Assembly (NCBI RefSeq): GCF_000516985.1
Contig: NW_006917096.1
Span: forward strand, 2,651,606-2,715,605
From: Pestalotiopsis fici W106-1
Taxonomy: Eukaryota; Ascomycota; Sordariomycetes; Amphisphaeriales; Sporocadaceae
Direction of reading: 5' to 3'
Length of the DNA stretch: 64,000 bases
The notes below the pieces were generated by a model. That model was not told the origin of the DNA. It did not search any database and was given only the letters and a program-made list of their open reading frames with translations. A program made the translations under genes and the position numbers. Below are positions 34,442 to 45,304 of this stretch, piece by piece. Numbering within the stretch: the stretch's first letter is position 1; each line of letters starts with the position of its first letter.

Positions 34442-34813
34442 ATGAATCCTCGAAAGTTGTTATCGTCTATAATCGCCTTCTCCTGCTTCGTCTTGGCGAA
34501 TGCCGCCCCATACGGTGACAGAATCGAATCATCAACAGAAAACCCACGTCTGGTTTGCATTACATCCACCATGAACAACATCACTACTCTTGGCAATCTC
34601 ACCATACACACGATGGTCAAGAGGGAAGACGGAGCAAGACCAAGGAAACTCCCCTACAGGGCATTCCCAATATGATACATGGACTGTTTCGACTTGGAGG
34701 GCACTGAACCCAAGACCCCGGCCGCTGTTGACGATATTCGCGAGCTTACTACAGACGAGTACTGCCACTCCCAAGCAATGTGGGTAGGGGAATGGACTTT
34801 TGAGCATCTTTAA
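34442..34813 (+). pseudogene. Small secreted protein ORF interrupted by an in-frame TGA
   Basis: ATG 34442 opens a 77-codon frame with a clear signal peptide: a basic MNPRK start, a hydrophobic core LLSSIIAFSCFVL, and a likely cleavage ANA-AP. It stops at TGA 34673-34675. The same frame then continues without another stop to TAA 34811-34813, encoding a protein-like, acidic, Cys-containing stretch (DCFDLEGTEPKTP...DEYCHSQAMWVG). Joined length would be 124 codons including the TGA. I found no GT-AG pair that removes the TGA and keeps frame. It may be a decayed or error-containing effector-like gene, or a genuine 77-residue secreted peptide. Family not recognised. It reads toward, and converges with, the F-box/ankyrin gene. 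Confidence 0.45.
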
Positions 34814-35123
34814 TGGTGCAAAACAAATCTCAACGCGGGTCTCGTGAGTCGTATATCGAGATCTTTGTGGGAGGGGTTTCTGGGACTTCAAGCTTCAGAG
34901 GCCCGCAACGGGCAAGAGGAAAAACTATACAAGAAAGAAAGTCTGTTGTTGCCTCTCAGTATGCATATCTTTTTTAAACATTGGAAGTTGAGACGAATGT
35001 ATTACGGTCTCGAATACAAATATAATAATGACACGGTTGCGTATATGAAGACTCTCTGGGAGGTGTTTCTCAGATGAAGACTTTATATAGAACTTTTGGT
35101 CTCGAATACATTTCATGAACTAT

Positions 35124-36800
35124 TTATTCAACGTCTCCCTCTTCTTCCAACGTGAGCTGTTCAATCTGTCGATCAACATCGGCCCGCGCTCTCTCGCCCC
35201 CGTAGCAGAGCGCCGGGTTCGCTCCGGACCGCAACAGCAGCTTGACCTTTTCCGGTATGCAGCGGTACCCCAGCGCCAGCTCGAGCGGCGTCAGGCCCTT
35301 GGCGTCGACGACGTCGATATCGTGGGGCCGCTTCTGGATGGCCAGGGCGAGCAGCTCGGCGTCGATGTCCGTCGAGCCCGCCGCGTAGTGCAAGAAGCAG
35401 CGGCCCTGGAACAGCTCTTCCTGCATCCAGCTCTGCCGCGCCCCCTTGCTGAGGACGCCGAGCCCAATGTTCTTGTCCACGAGCCACCGCTTGGTCGCGA
35501 GGTTCTTGCTTGACGTGGATACGCAGCCCGCCTCGTCCCAGCTGCGGTCAATGTCCCAGAACGTCGACTGTACGCACAGCTTGAGGCACTCCTCGGGCAA
35601 ACGTGGACAATGCTTGAGTATGAACTTTGTACAGTCGAGTAGAAGATCATCAGCCATGCATCTCTGCAGCCTCTTGGTCCATTCCTCGACTTGGTTGGCC
35701 AGGTGGCCAGGCGCAAGGGATCGAATCGAGCGTTTCAGCAGGTAGAGCACGTTGTCCGCATTTTTGAAGCCGATTGCCCAGTCGAGTGGCGTACGTCCTA
35801 CAGAATCGCGAATCGTAATATCTGCGCCATATTCTCTGAGGATTCTCAGGGTTTGCGTGTTCTCATCTTTGCTCGATCCGGCCGCCGCCCAGTGTATTGC
35901 GACGCTGTTGGCCACATGCTTACACACGGCACTCACATTAATTCCCCTACTCAGAATGGATTCAACAACCTCGGCCATGCCCACAAAGGCTGCCAGATGA
36001 AGCGGTGGAAATATCTTTTCCTCCTCGATCCGCTCTGCGTCGTAAATATCCAAGAGGTGCATAGCCACGTCCCGATGTCCCTTGAGAATCGCCAAACCCA
36101 GCGCATCAATCTTGAACGGAAAGTCTTCGTCCTGCAACATGTACTCTGGGGGCACACGAAACTGGCCTGGCGTCAGGCGCTGCAAGATACTTTGTAGACG
36201 CTGCGGTGCCGGGCACATCCAGCCCGACGCTGCCGTCATGTCGACTGATGATGCCCTCCCCTCCTCCTTCTCCCGCTGGAGCGCCCGCACCACCTCGAGA
36301 CGCCCATAGTGTGCCGCAAAGTGAATGGCCGCGTGTCCGCACTTGGAATGTTGGAAATTCATGTACCCAGTCCATACCAATTTGGCCGCGGCCAGCGCCT
36401 TGCTCAGTATATCCGTCCTCCCGGCCAGCGCGGCCCAGTGCAGCAACGTCGTCCTCGGGGCCTCGAGGCCGCGCGAGACGTGGTACTGGACGGCAAATAC
36501 ATCAGTGATGTATATTTCCCTTTCCAGTATACCCCAGAGACTGCGACTCGTGCGCGCCAGGTCGAATATGTCCGTGGGTTCCCAGAGAAAAGTGCGCGCC
36601 AGGTAATACAGAACATCGTCGGGCAGTGATTGTAGAAGTGAGGCCTGCTGGAAAGGGAGAACCCTGGCCCGTTTCAACCGAGACGAGTAGATTCCAGTCT
36701 GGTCCTTTTTCTTCCAGATTTTCTGCTGCTTCTCTTTGGCTGGTCTCTTTCTTTTCTGCATCTGGACGGTGGGCTCGTATATGTTGTTTGAATCAATCAT
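35124..36800 (-). CDS. F-box-like / ankyrin repeat protein
   Basis: Single-exon ORF of 558 residues. A Lys/Arg-rich N-terminus (13-48, KRKRPAKEKQQKIWKKK) could act as a nuclear signal. It is followed by an F-box-like helix-rich segment (about 50-105: SLPDDVLYYLARTFLWEPTDIFDLARTSRSLWGILE). Ankyrin repeats follow from about 115: TLLHWAALAGRTDILSKAL, AAIHFAAHYGRLEVVRAL, PPLHLAAFVGMAEVVESILSRGI, VAIHWAAAGSS, RTPLDWAIGF, and TPLELALGYRCIPEKVKLLLRSGANPA at the C-terminus. Fungal F-box/ankyrin proteins are thought to be substrate adaptors of SCF ubiquitin ligases, but the target here is unknown. GC content is higher in the 35.2-35.5 kb end than in flanking DNA. Confidence 0.85.
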   Translation of the reverse strand: MIDSNNIYEPTVQMQKRKRPAKEKQQKIWKKKDQTGIYSSRLKRARVLPFQQASLLQSLPDDVLYYLARTFLWEPTDIFDLARTSRSLWGILEREIYITDVFAVQYHVSRGLEAPRTTLLHWAALAGRTDILSKALAAAKLVWTGYMNFQHSKCGHAAIHFAAHYGRLEVVRALQREKEEGRASSVDMTAASGWMCPAPQRLQSILQRLTPGQFRVPPEYMLQDEDFPFKIDALGLAILKGHRDVAMHLLDIYDAERIEEEKIFPPLHLAAFVGMAEVVESILSRGINVSAVCKHVANSVAIHWAAAGSSKDENTQTLRILREYGADITIRDSVGRTPLDWAIGFKNADNVLYLLKRSIRSLAPGHLANQVEEWTKRLQRCMADDLLLDCTKFILKHCPRLPEECLKLCVQSTFWDIDRSWDEAGCVSTSSKNLATKRWLVDKNIGLGVLSKGARQSWMQEELFQGRCFLHYAAGSTDIDAELLALAIQKRPHDIDVVDAKGLTPLELALGYRCIPEKVKLLLRSGANPALCYGGERARADVDRQIEQLTLEEEGDVE

Positions 36801-37659
36801 ATAAATTAGCCCCGATCAAGAATGCGCTGCATTTCTGCGAAGTTTAACCTCAACCTGCGACTCATACATTGCGATGCTTCAAATATTTTGCCCATTACCT
36901 CCCAAGGCATCTCCATCGCAGATCCGCTTCTTTGTTGTTGTTAACGTCGACTGTGTCGCTCGACCCGGCGATTCTTTGTCGAGGGCCGTTTTTGGATGTG
37001 GCTGCCGTTGGAATGTAATTGTCTCGCTCGCATGATCGTGGAGGATGAAGTCCACAATATGCAACTGGTCGTCTTCATATTGTCGACGTGATTTACTAGA
37101 ATGGCACAAATGTGTGCATTAAGCGGCCCCCTTTAAAAACTGACGAAAGTTTAAAAAAAAAATCGAAATTATTTTCTCTACCACTCTATGTGTAGTACCA
37201 GGCAAAGCTGTCAACTGGACAGCAGTCACATTCTCAATATCTTGCCCCAATAAACAGAAACTCTCTCTTCCCAGTCAATCTACTGATGCTGATGGATCGC
37301 CTTGATCGGGTTTCTTACGACTGGCTGTCAAGCCCATGTATCCATCCTAGCTCATGAAGGCGATAGAACATGCTCCACCGAAACAGAATCAATCTCGTAT
37401 CGTCGTAAAATGATTACAAGAAAGAACGAAAGGAAGAAAGAGAAAACAAGAACCGGCAAACACCTGTGACAGCACAATCGGGGGTATTTCTAGGAGATGC
37501 CGTACCAAGACGCCCCCAATGAATAACGAACCACTGACTCCTCGTAATCCAGTATGAAAATGCAGACCAAGAATAGAAAGAAAAAGAAAAACTCCTATCT
37601 AATGACACGCAAAACTTGCAAATCAATGGGTATCCGTAACCGAAGTCATGAATGATGAC
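36801..37659. other. Intergenic region between F-box/ankyrin gene and KCS1
   Basis: Both flanking genes read on the minus strand, so this holds the ankyrin promoter and the KCS1 3' flank. No gene supported. Confidence 0.5.
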
Positions 37660-40600
37660 TTAGTCGCTGGCAGAATCATAAATCTCCTCCACGGCATCGA
37701 GCACCTCTTGGCATCGCTCTTGCCTATAGTGCGAAATCAAACCCAACTCTGCCCTTATTTCCTTTTGAATTTGGAGGAAATACTTCTTCAGGCTGCAAAG
37801 ACCACGTAGAAACCCTCGATCGGGCTCGTCTGGGTACTTTGGGGGGCAAGGCTTGTCCTTGCTTATGTCATTCGGAGTGACGCTGTTGGCAAAGTCGGCA
37901 ATCTTGAAGTCAATCTCCTTCTTGCGTTTGCGCCTCGCGCCCGGTGCGTCTTCAGTGTCTGTAGGGAAGTCTGTCGTCGAATCCTCAATGACTGTGTCGT
38001 AGCCATCTACGGTAGTGTCCTCGTCGTAGAACATCAGGAGACTCGCTGCGTAGAACCGATAGCCTCGTAGACGGCGTACCGTTTCCTCTAGCTGATTCAG
38101 CTTCTGGAGAATGGTCGGGATATGCCGCAACACGCTGGCATCATCAGCTCCGTTGGATAGGAACAGCCTCAAAGCGGCTTGAAACTCTTGTCCCGCCTTA
38201 ATGTCTCGTCCATAGTACTTGTCCTTGAATATGTACTTTTGTTCCTTGACGTCCCATGTCTGCAAACCGCATACTCTAACACCCAGTTCCTTTGATGTAG
38301 TGCCTGCACATTTCCGGCGCTGGGAGTCTCGTTTCTTGGCAGTGGCTTCGACACCGTATTGGCGGGTGCCCATCTTCAAGTCCATGATGCACGGGTGCTT
38401 CATTCCAGCCGTCAAATCCTCCAAAAGCAGGAAGAATTTGATTGATTCTTGCTGCGTTTGCGCTTCCTTGGGATTGATTGGTCGCGAAATTCTTCTCACT
38501 TCCATAGCTGGGCTAGGAAGTTCAGATGTGATGGCTGATGAGATGGCTGATTGAGCTGAATGCACGTCACCGTGTAATATTTGGTTGATATCCGTGGGTG
38601 TGTGGCTTGCTCCAGTCAAAGTACTAGCTTCCGAGGGCGACAATGGAGCCTCAATATCACCCTTGTAGCCGGCCTCGTCAACGTTTTCGAAATATTTGAG
38701 ATCGCCACGAGATCCATCGACATCCTCAGGCTTCCTCCTCAGATTGGTCCCAGAATACCTACGTTTTCGCCTTTGTTGCTGAGGGAAGCGCTCGTCCAAC
38801 GTGTCAGGCTCAGGAGCACTAGTACCTGTGACATCTTTGACCTGATCCGCTGCTTCAACTTTGAGGCTACTCTCGTCATTGGCAAGGTCGCTCTGTATCT
38901 GCGTCAGGCCCGGCATCATTCGAAGGGGGCTGGGTCCATGGGGACCTCCCGTAGTTGCACTTGACATGGCTCGGGAGGACATGAGATCGGCATCGGCAGT
39001 GCTAGGCCGAGCAGCCTGTCCCTGAACGGCACGGCGGGGAATCACTCTCGAGTGAGATGCTGGTTTCTGATGTTTTTGCACCGGAATCGGTCGCTTCAGA
39101 AAAGCATCGTTGAAAACCTCATTTCGTAAGCGTTTATTGACCGTTGTAGCTCCCCAGCTGTTAGCATGGCGAGTCTCCAAATTGGGTCGTCTGATGAGTG
39201 CGCTCTGTTCCTTATCCACTTCAACCATGTCATGCAACACGGCCTCAGACGCGCTTCTACCACGCTGAGGAATGTCACCTGACGGCTCGAGCAGGCTTCT
39301 CGGAAGGATGTGCTGGTTGTCCACAAAGGTCACGGTCGGAATGTGCGTTTGCGATGATTGCAACGACTGACTTATGATCCGGCGGTGTTCTTTGCTTTCA
39401 TTTCGTGCTTCATTTGGTTGCTCCAACACCTCCAAGCGTAAGTTCTCATCATTTCTAGGCGCATGAGCATCCTGGGCCACAATCATGTACTCTGGTTCAT
39501 CCTTCTTGATGATAGATCGACGTCGCGGTTTCTTTTGGAACGTAACATTAAGCACGCCAATGTATCTGTTTTGCAACAGGCTCTGATCAGTATAACCCCA
39601 GGACACAAATACACAGAACTCAGAAGCAGAAATGGCACACATACCTGGGTAGAAATGGCAGGAGGTCGCGATGGTAGCGCTCAATATTTTCGTAGAACTT
39701 ATTTTCACTGTTGTTCAATTCTTTGCAGACGGCACGCTTGGAGAACCTCCACAGGGTTGTGTGGCCACCAACTTGGTGCTTATAAGGAATGAGTTCAATA
39801 GCCTCGAGGGGTCTTTTGGGCGCAAACTGATGATCATGCACGTCGTCATAGTATTGAGGCACTGGGAGTGAAAGACTGGCTGGCACAGTGTGGGATTTCT
39901 CAAGAGCAAGATCGTCTTGGACTGCAAAGTCGTCACCAACTTGACTTACGACGCCATGGTCAGACTTGCTGGCCTGCCCACCATCTTGGCTCAAATGTCC
40001 GTCTTCGACTTCTGGCTCGTCCGCCTTGACAAGCCAAGGGCTAGCATCCTTGACAATTGACTGTCGATGTATTGGTCCAGGCCGGCCAACATGATGTTCA
40101 GGCTTTATGACTTCTGGAGCCTCTTGATGAGGCACGAAGAAGGCAGACGAAATCTTCTCTTCGCCAGAATCTTCGCCCTCCTCTGGGGCGTCTGCGACGT
40201 TTTCCACACTCTCAGACTCGTGCCGAACCCCATTTACAATCACTGGAGCAGTATCAGAGGCCGGCTCGTGGTAACTCGGCATCGCTTTACGCTGCTCAAG
40301 GCCAGGCGATAATTGCGGATGGTGATCATGGCCCACCGGATGTGGCTTTATGCCAAAGTAGTCCGAAGCAGGTTCTTCATCGACAGGGGATTCCACGGCC
40401 GAGCCGGCGGACGGGAAGATGGCATCGGGCGGAAGTCCGATCAAATCTTGAACGTATATGGGCGAGGGGACGGCGGGGTGTTGGGCACGAGCAGCCTCAT
40501 CCTGTTCCTGGTGAGTGCCCAAATCATCTTTCCGTTTCGTGTCCTTGCGCTTGCCCTTTTCGTCTGGCAGGCCCTCCTTGAAGAATCGAAGACTGTGGCT

Positions 40601-41887
40601 AGCTTTACGACTGCGCGTTGGCTCCACGCCAGCAATTGCTTCGGCGATTGACTTTTCGACTTGGCCAGGCTCGGCTCCAGCCATGTCTCCTTTGCCAATG
40701 GACCAGGCCTTTTCAGGACCGACAGATACAGTTCTCTCTGCCCTCCATGTTCTATATTGTTGACGGGCATCAGAACTTTCCTGGTCGGCAGCGAGCTGGG
40801 CCTGCTCTGGTGTTGTTATGGCAGACGACAGAGGAGTGTTGTCGACGGTGGCCGAGCTCGTGCCATTAACATTGAGCTGATGGGTTCTGATCTCCTTTTC
40901 GGTACGCTCCAACGATCTGGGTCTATCCTTCGCACCCATGAACACATCTCGGTGATCACTGGGCACGAACCTTTCGCTCGTGCGGCCGGGCATATCGGGA
41001 CTGGGTGCGGCAATGCAAATGTTGGCTGGGGTGGGCGGGGATGTCGGAAGAGAAATCGTTTTGCTCGAGCCGGATACTGCCTGGTCGTGCGAACGTACTC
41101 GAGTTATCAAGGGTGCGCCATCGCCTCGTATGGCGATGTCATCGTGAGGTTCTCTATCGATGGGGTCGGATGGGCTACCATGTGGCTTGCCCAGGGCGTT
41201 GGAGGGAGTGCCTCCGAAAGAATGCGACGACTTCTGCTCTGGTCGCCGAGGGTCGAGATGCTGTGCAGAAGCGGAAGCTGGAATTATGCCTCTAGCAGTT
41301 GCAAGAGCTTGTGTCAACAATGACGGGCCACTGGATCTCAGACTTGACATGGAAGGACGAGACTTTTTATTACTGCCCTGATCTGCGGCAGACGGGACGG
41401 TAGGTGTGGTAGAAGATGCATGATTGGATTCTGGGGTACCTGGCACGTCCGACGGCGAGACATGCGCCGGGCGTGCAGGGAGAGATACAGGTACATGTAC
41501 AGAGTCCTCAACAGAATGACCAGTCACCAAAGAAGAGTCAATAACATCATTCGTGGTGCCAGTCGCGGCATCCACATGTACATCCACATCGACGTCCACG
41601 TTCACGTCCTCAGAAGCAGGAGCAGGAGTAGCAGTGACAGGGGAGATAGTATCGTCCGCCGAGGGGGTAGTAGTAGTAGTAGAGGAGGGTTGAGGAGGTG
41701 GTAAAGGAAGAGGGTTGTTTTGCTGCTGCGCCAACACTGATTCTGGCTCTGGCTCTGGGTTCGGCTGCTCCTGCTGCTGCTGAAGTTGTTCTTCTTGTTG
41801 GTTCAACGACGACAGGGCCGACAGAGTATCAGAGCTCAGCGATGCAGCGGGTGCGGCATTTTCGAGCTTACCGTCGGGACTGGACAT
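37660..41887 (-). CDS. kcs1: Inositol hexakisphosphate kinase (Kcs1 type)
   Basis: Makes inositol pyrophosphates (5-InsP7 from InsP6), which signal phosphate status, stress and vacuole function. Two exons (41887-39645 and 39565-37660) with a 79-nt intron (GTATGT...AACAG) encode 1382 residues. The splice gives [15 protein letters not shown], conserved near the start of Kcs1 homology. The inositol polyphosphate kinase signature [14 protein letters not shown] lies near residue 1138, and [10 protein letters not shown] and [13 protein letters not shown] follow. The long N-terminal half is disordered: Gln/Glu-rich near 22-45, a Val-Asp dipeptide run near 94-105, and many Ser-Pro sites. The ATG at 41887 is the first in frame. 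The frame is open for another 80 codons upstream without an ATG. Confidence 0.95.
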
Positions 41888-44800
41888 GAGGTAAACATCT
41901 GGCGAGTGCTGCGAAAGTGTGGGTGGGATGATTCGCAGTCGTGGGCGCGATAGAAGTACGACCCATGTGTGGTGTGGAAATTCGGAAAAATCACAAAAAA
42001 GGCGACTTTTGGGCGTTTGGGGTCGGTCGGGTGGTAGCGCACGACTGATTGATTGAGCCCAGGAGCAAAAGGGAAAGGCGAATTGAATCAAAGGTGGGTA
42101 GGGGGTGGATGGGTGGGTGACAGGCGAGAGCAACGTCAGAGGGACAGATCCAGTGAGGGCAGGCAGGTACCTGACATTTCAATTTGGCGGCGACCTGTTG
42201 GTTAAGTACCTCGGGGAAGTGCCTTCCAGGTGCCCACAATTAAAAAAAGAGAAAACATACGCCAGTTGCAAGCGCGGCTTCTAGAAAGCAAAAAAGGGAC
42301 CCCTCGGGCGCAAATCGGGCCTCGTTATCAACAAGAGAGGAGGGGCTAGTGGAGAAACAGGCCTGCTGTAACGAGTTAGACAGCTCCGGTAATAGCAAGC
42401 CACAACAGGAGGCCCTCCCCCCCTTCCTCCAATGTAATGTAGGTAATGCACATGCTACGAGTGCTAAACAGAGCGCTGAAACATTTCAATTGGGTAAACA
42501 ATAGTACAGGTACCATTCTGAACCCTCCAGCATTGACATTCAGTTGCACATGTGGTCCATGTATATAGATAAGGCGCGGCCCAAGTACAACCTATGAGGT
42601 AAGAAAGGGAGAGAGGGATGGATGGAGGGCACGGGTACCAACGGCAACAGGCCTCCAACAGTATTTGAACATGGAGCATGGCATTTCGATGGACTACAAT
42701 GTTGAGTTCTCGATTGCACCGGACACGGCCCAAAAAATATACCAATTGCTTACCTGCGGAAACTGCTTGCCCGTCGAGATTACCGTGCGTTTCATATCTC
42801 TTACCGATACCGCAAATATATGCTAATTAAGTTGACGCTTTACGAACTGCTTTCATCACCTGACACCATCCGATCAAATTCCAACGTCATTCGGGACACG
42901 CTCGGCTCCCCGCGTCCGTGCTAGCCTATTGGAACATAGGTGCGCCTTTCAAGAGTTCCCATGTGTCAGGTGCAGCCATAGCGCGTTGGGGCTTCGACCT
43001 CCGATAATATGTCTGTCGGTCGAGGCAATCTAAGCACAAAGAGACGGACAATCAGAGCCCTTTGTGGACTCCGTATCTTGCATGGTGCCCTCTATTGTGC
43101 CTGTACAGTGACACGTGGTTAGGTAATGCGCTCGTCTTTCTGGCGATACTAGTAGATATACACTACGTGTTTCCAGTCCTTCTAGAAACAATTCGTTTCT
43201 ACACTGGAAAAAAAGCCCACTGTGGATGTGCTCCATACAGGTAGGAACAGGCAATGATCTTTCGGCTGTAGTAGTTTTTAGGGCTGATATGGAGTACATA
43301 CTACATACACCACTGACACGTCGAATACTACTCCATATTCCCGAGCACGCTACCGGTCTCGATACGACAGCCAATCGCTCATCGTTGTGCAGTCTGGACG
43401 ATCTCCAACTGGAATTGCGAACGCCAAGGCCTCAGTGCCAACCTTGTTGTTATTGTTTGTACGCATCGAAGGCATTCGGCAAAGGCTATGCCCAATGTAC
43501 ACTCAGCACTACAGTTGCTCCCCACTGAGCTGACTGATCATCGCTAATCCCGGAACACCACGTTGTGTCCATCACGTCTCCGACAGGCCGTACGCAATAA
43601 ACAAAAAGCGGTCACGAAAGCAAATCTCAACAAAACTTCTTTCAGGGGAAAGAAAGCCTCGCCATCATGATCTACAGACCATGATTCATCAATCTACGAA
43701 TGAATATGTTATTCTAATCTTACGACCCAGAGGTCCCATATCCCATTCAGCATGCCCACACAGTTGCGCTGTGGCTTCCGATTGGCTCAAACGAGCTCCC
43801 CTCATCCAAGCTCCGTTTCCCCAAGGCTACTATAAGCCACAATCCCGACCATAGCTCGAGGCTCTGGGGGGGCCCAAAAAAACAGCGGTGCGTAATGCTT
43901 GATGAATGGCTCAATTGAGTTTCAATGGCGCGCTACTTGCCTTTGCTCAGCAGGAATGAGCTCTAATATCTCACCCGTCAAGCCCGTTCCAGGAACAGAG
44001 GAACCACACACCCCATACCCTTGTTAGTCCCCCAGCCATAGATAGGAAGACCACAACGGGACGGGACGCCCTCCACAGTTGCCCCAATACAGACACCCCC
44101 ATCAGATATAGTCACTGGAAAAGGGAAAGGTATGAGAGATAATACGACAAGGTAGCATTCTTTCTGATCGTGGACCAATCGCCATTGCCGTTGCGTGCCA
44201 GCTTTCGGTCGAGATGGGGGAGGGGCTACTGCTTGCTGCTTGCTGCGAAGCCCAACCCTGCAAGTCAAACTCGAGATGTCCTCCAGGCCAATCATTTGAC
44301 AACGTGGACATTAGACCGCTGGAGTACGGAGAGTTTCCCAATGCTCATCATATCTGCCACTGCCAGCAACGCTTGGAAATATTGCTAAATGTAGACGTAT
44401 TCTGCACAGAGTAGTAGATTTGTCTTCAGCTACGTGGCGTTTCGGAGTTTCCTTCTTGCTGACATCACTTACCCCGAAGGAAAAGGGGAAAAAAATGATT
44501 TCTTGACCTGGTGTGAGATCTTTACAAGTTGACCAATTTTCGGATAAGAACTTTGGTAAGATGTTTGGTATCCCAAGCAGCGTCAGCGTTTGTAGCCGCG
44601 CATCCGAAATATGCAAGACGTGCACGATAAGCTTTGCGCTTGTATAATTTGTTATTCTCTCTGGTGATCAGAGGGAATCAAGGAGGGAACAAGCTTTAAT
44701 AGAACACGAGAATATGACACATGCGAGCAGGTTAAGTTGATTGATCATTAGCTTCAATCAATTTGACCTACCACTGCTACCAGAAGAAATGACAAGGTCA

Positions 44801-45304
44801 TTTCGATTCGCAAAAGTGGATTTTTTTTCTTGACGCATTGTTTAGAATGTACCTTTATGCCGTGCATCTCAAAAGGATGCCCTGAATTTCTTTCACATCA
44901 CTAATGGCAGGTCCTTCAGTGGTATGTGTCCAGCAGGTGCCTTTGATGTGCACAAGGACAGTTGAGGTTCTATCAATTTACATGTTTAGATGCGTGACAG
45001 TGCTACTTTGGACCAAGCTCACAATGCGCAAATGACATCTTGCTCATTTTATCAACTTGATGATGGAAACATTAGACTAGATATCACTGTTGGCTGGCCA
45101 TGAAGCTAAGTACGCAGAGAACTTCTGGTTCATGCTGACATCTATACTTCTTTCCTGTCACTTGGAGCCATATTGTAACCGAATGTAAAGCTCACAATGC
45201 CTATCCTTCATTGGGAGGACTGGAAAGGGGTATCAAATGCCAGAAACAAAATCAAAGGACAACAGAACGCCCTCTACAGGGGTAAACAAGAATCATATAA
45301 CTCC
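41888..45304. other. Long gene-poor interval upstream of KCS1
   Basis: About 3.4 kb between minus-strand genes. I can support no gene. It contains a 10-bp inverted ATATGGAGTA/TACTCCATAT pair around 43286-43345, scattered GGTACC/TAGGTA motifs near 42170-42640, and short unconvincing open frames (43030-43374 and 43978-44295 minus, 43226-43528 plus). Confidence 0.45.
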
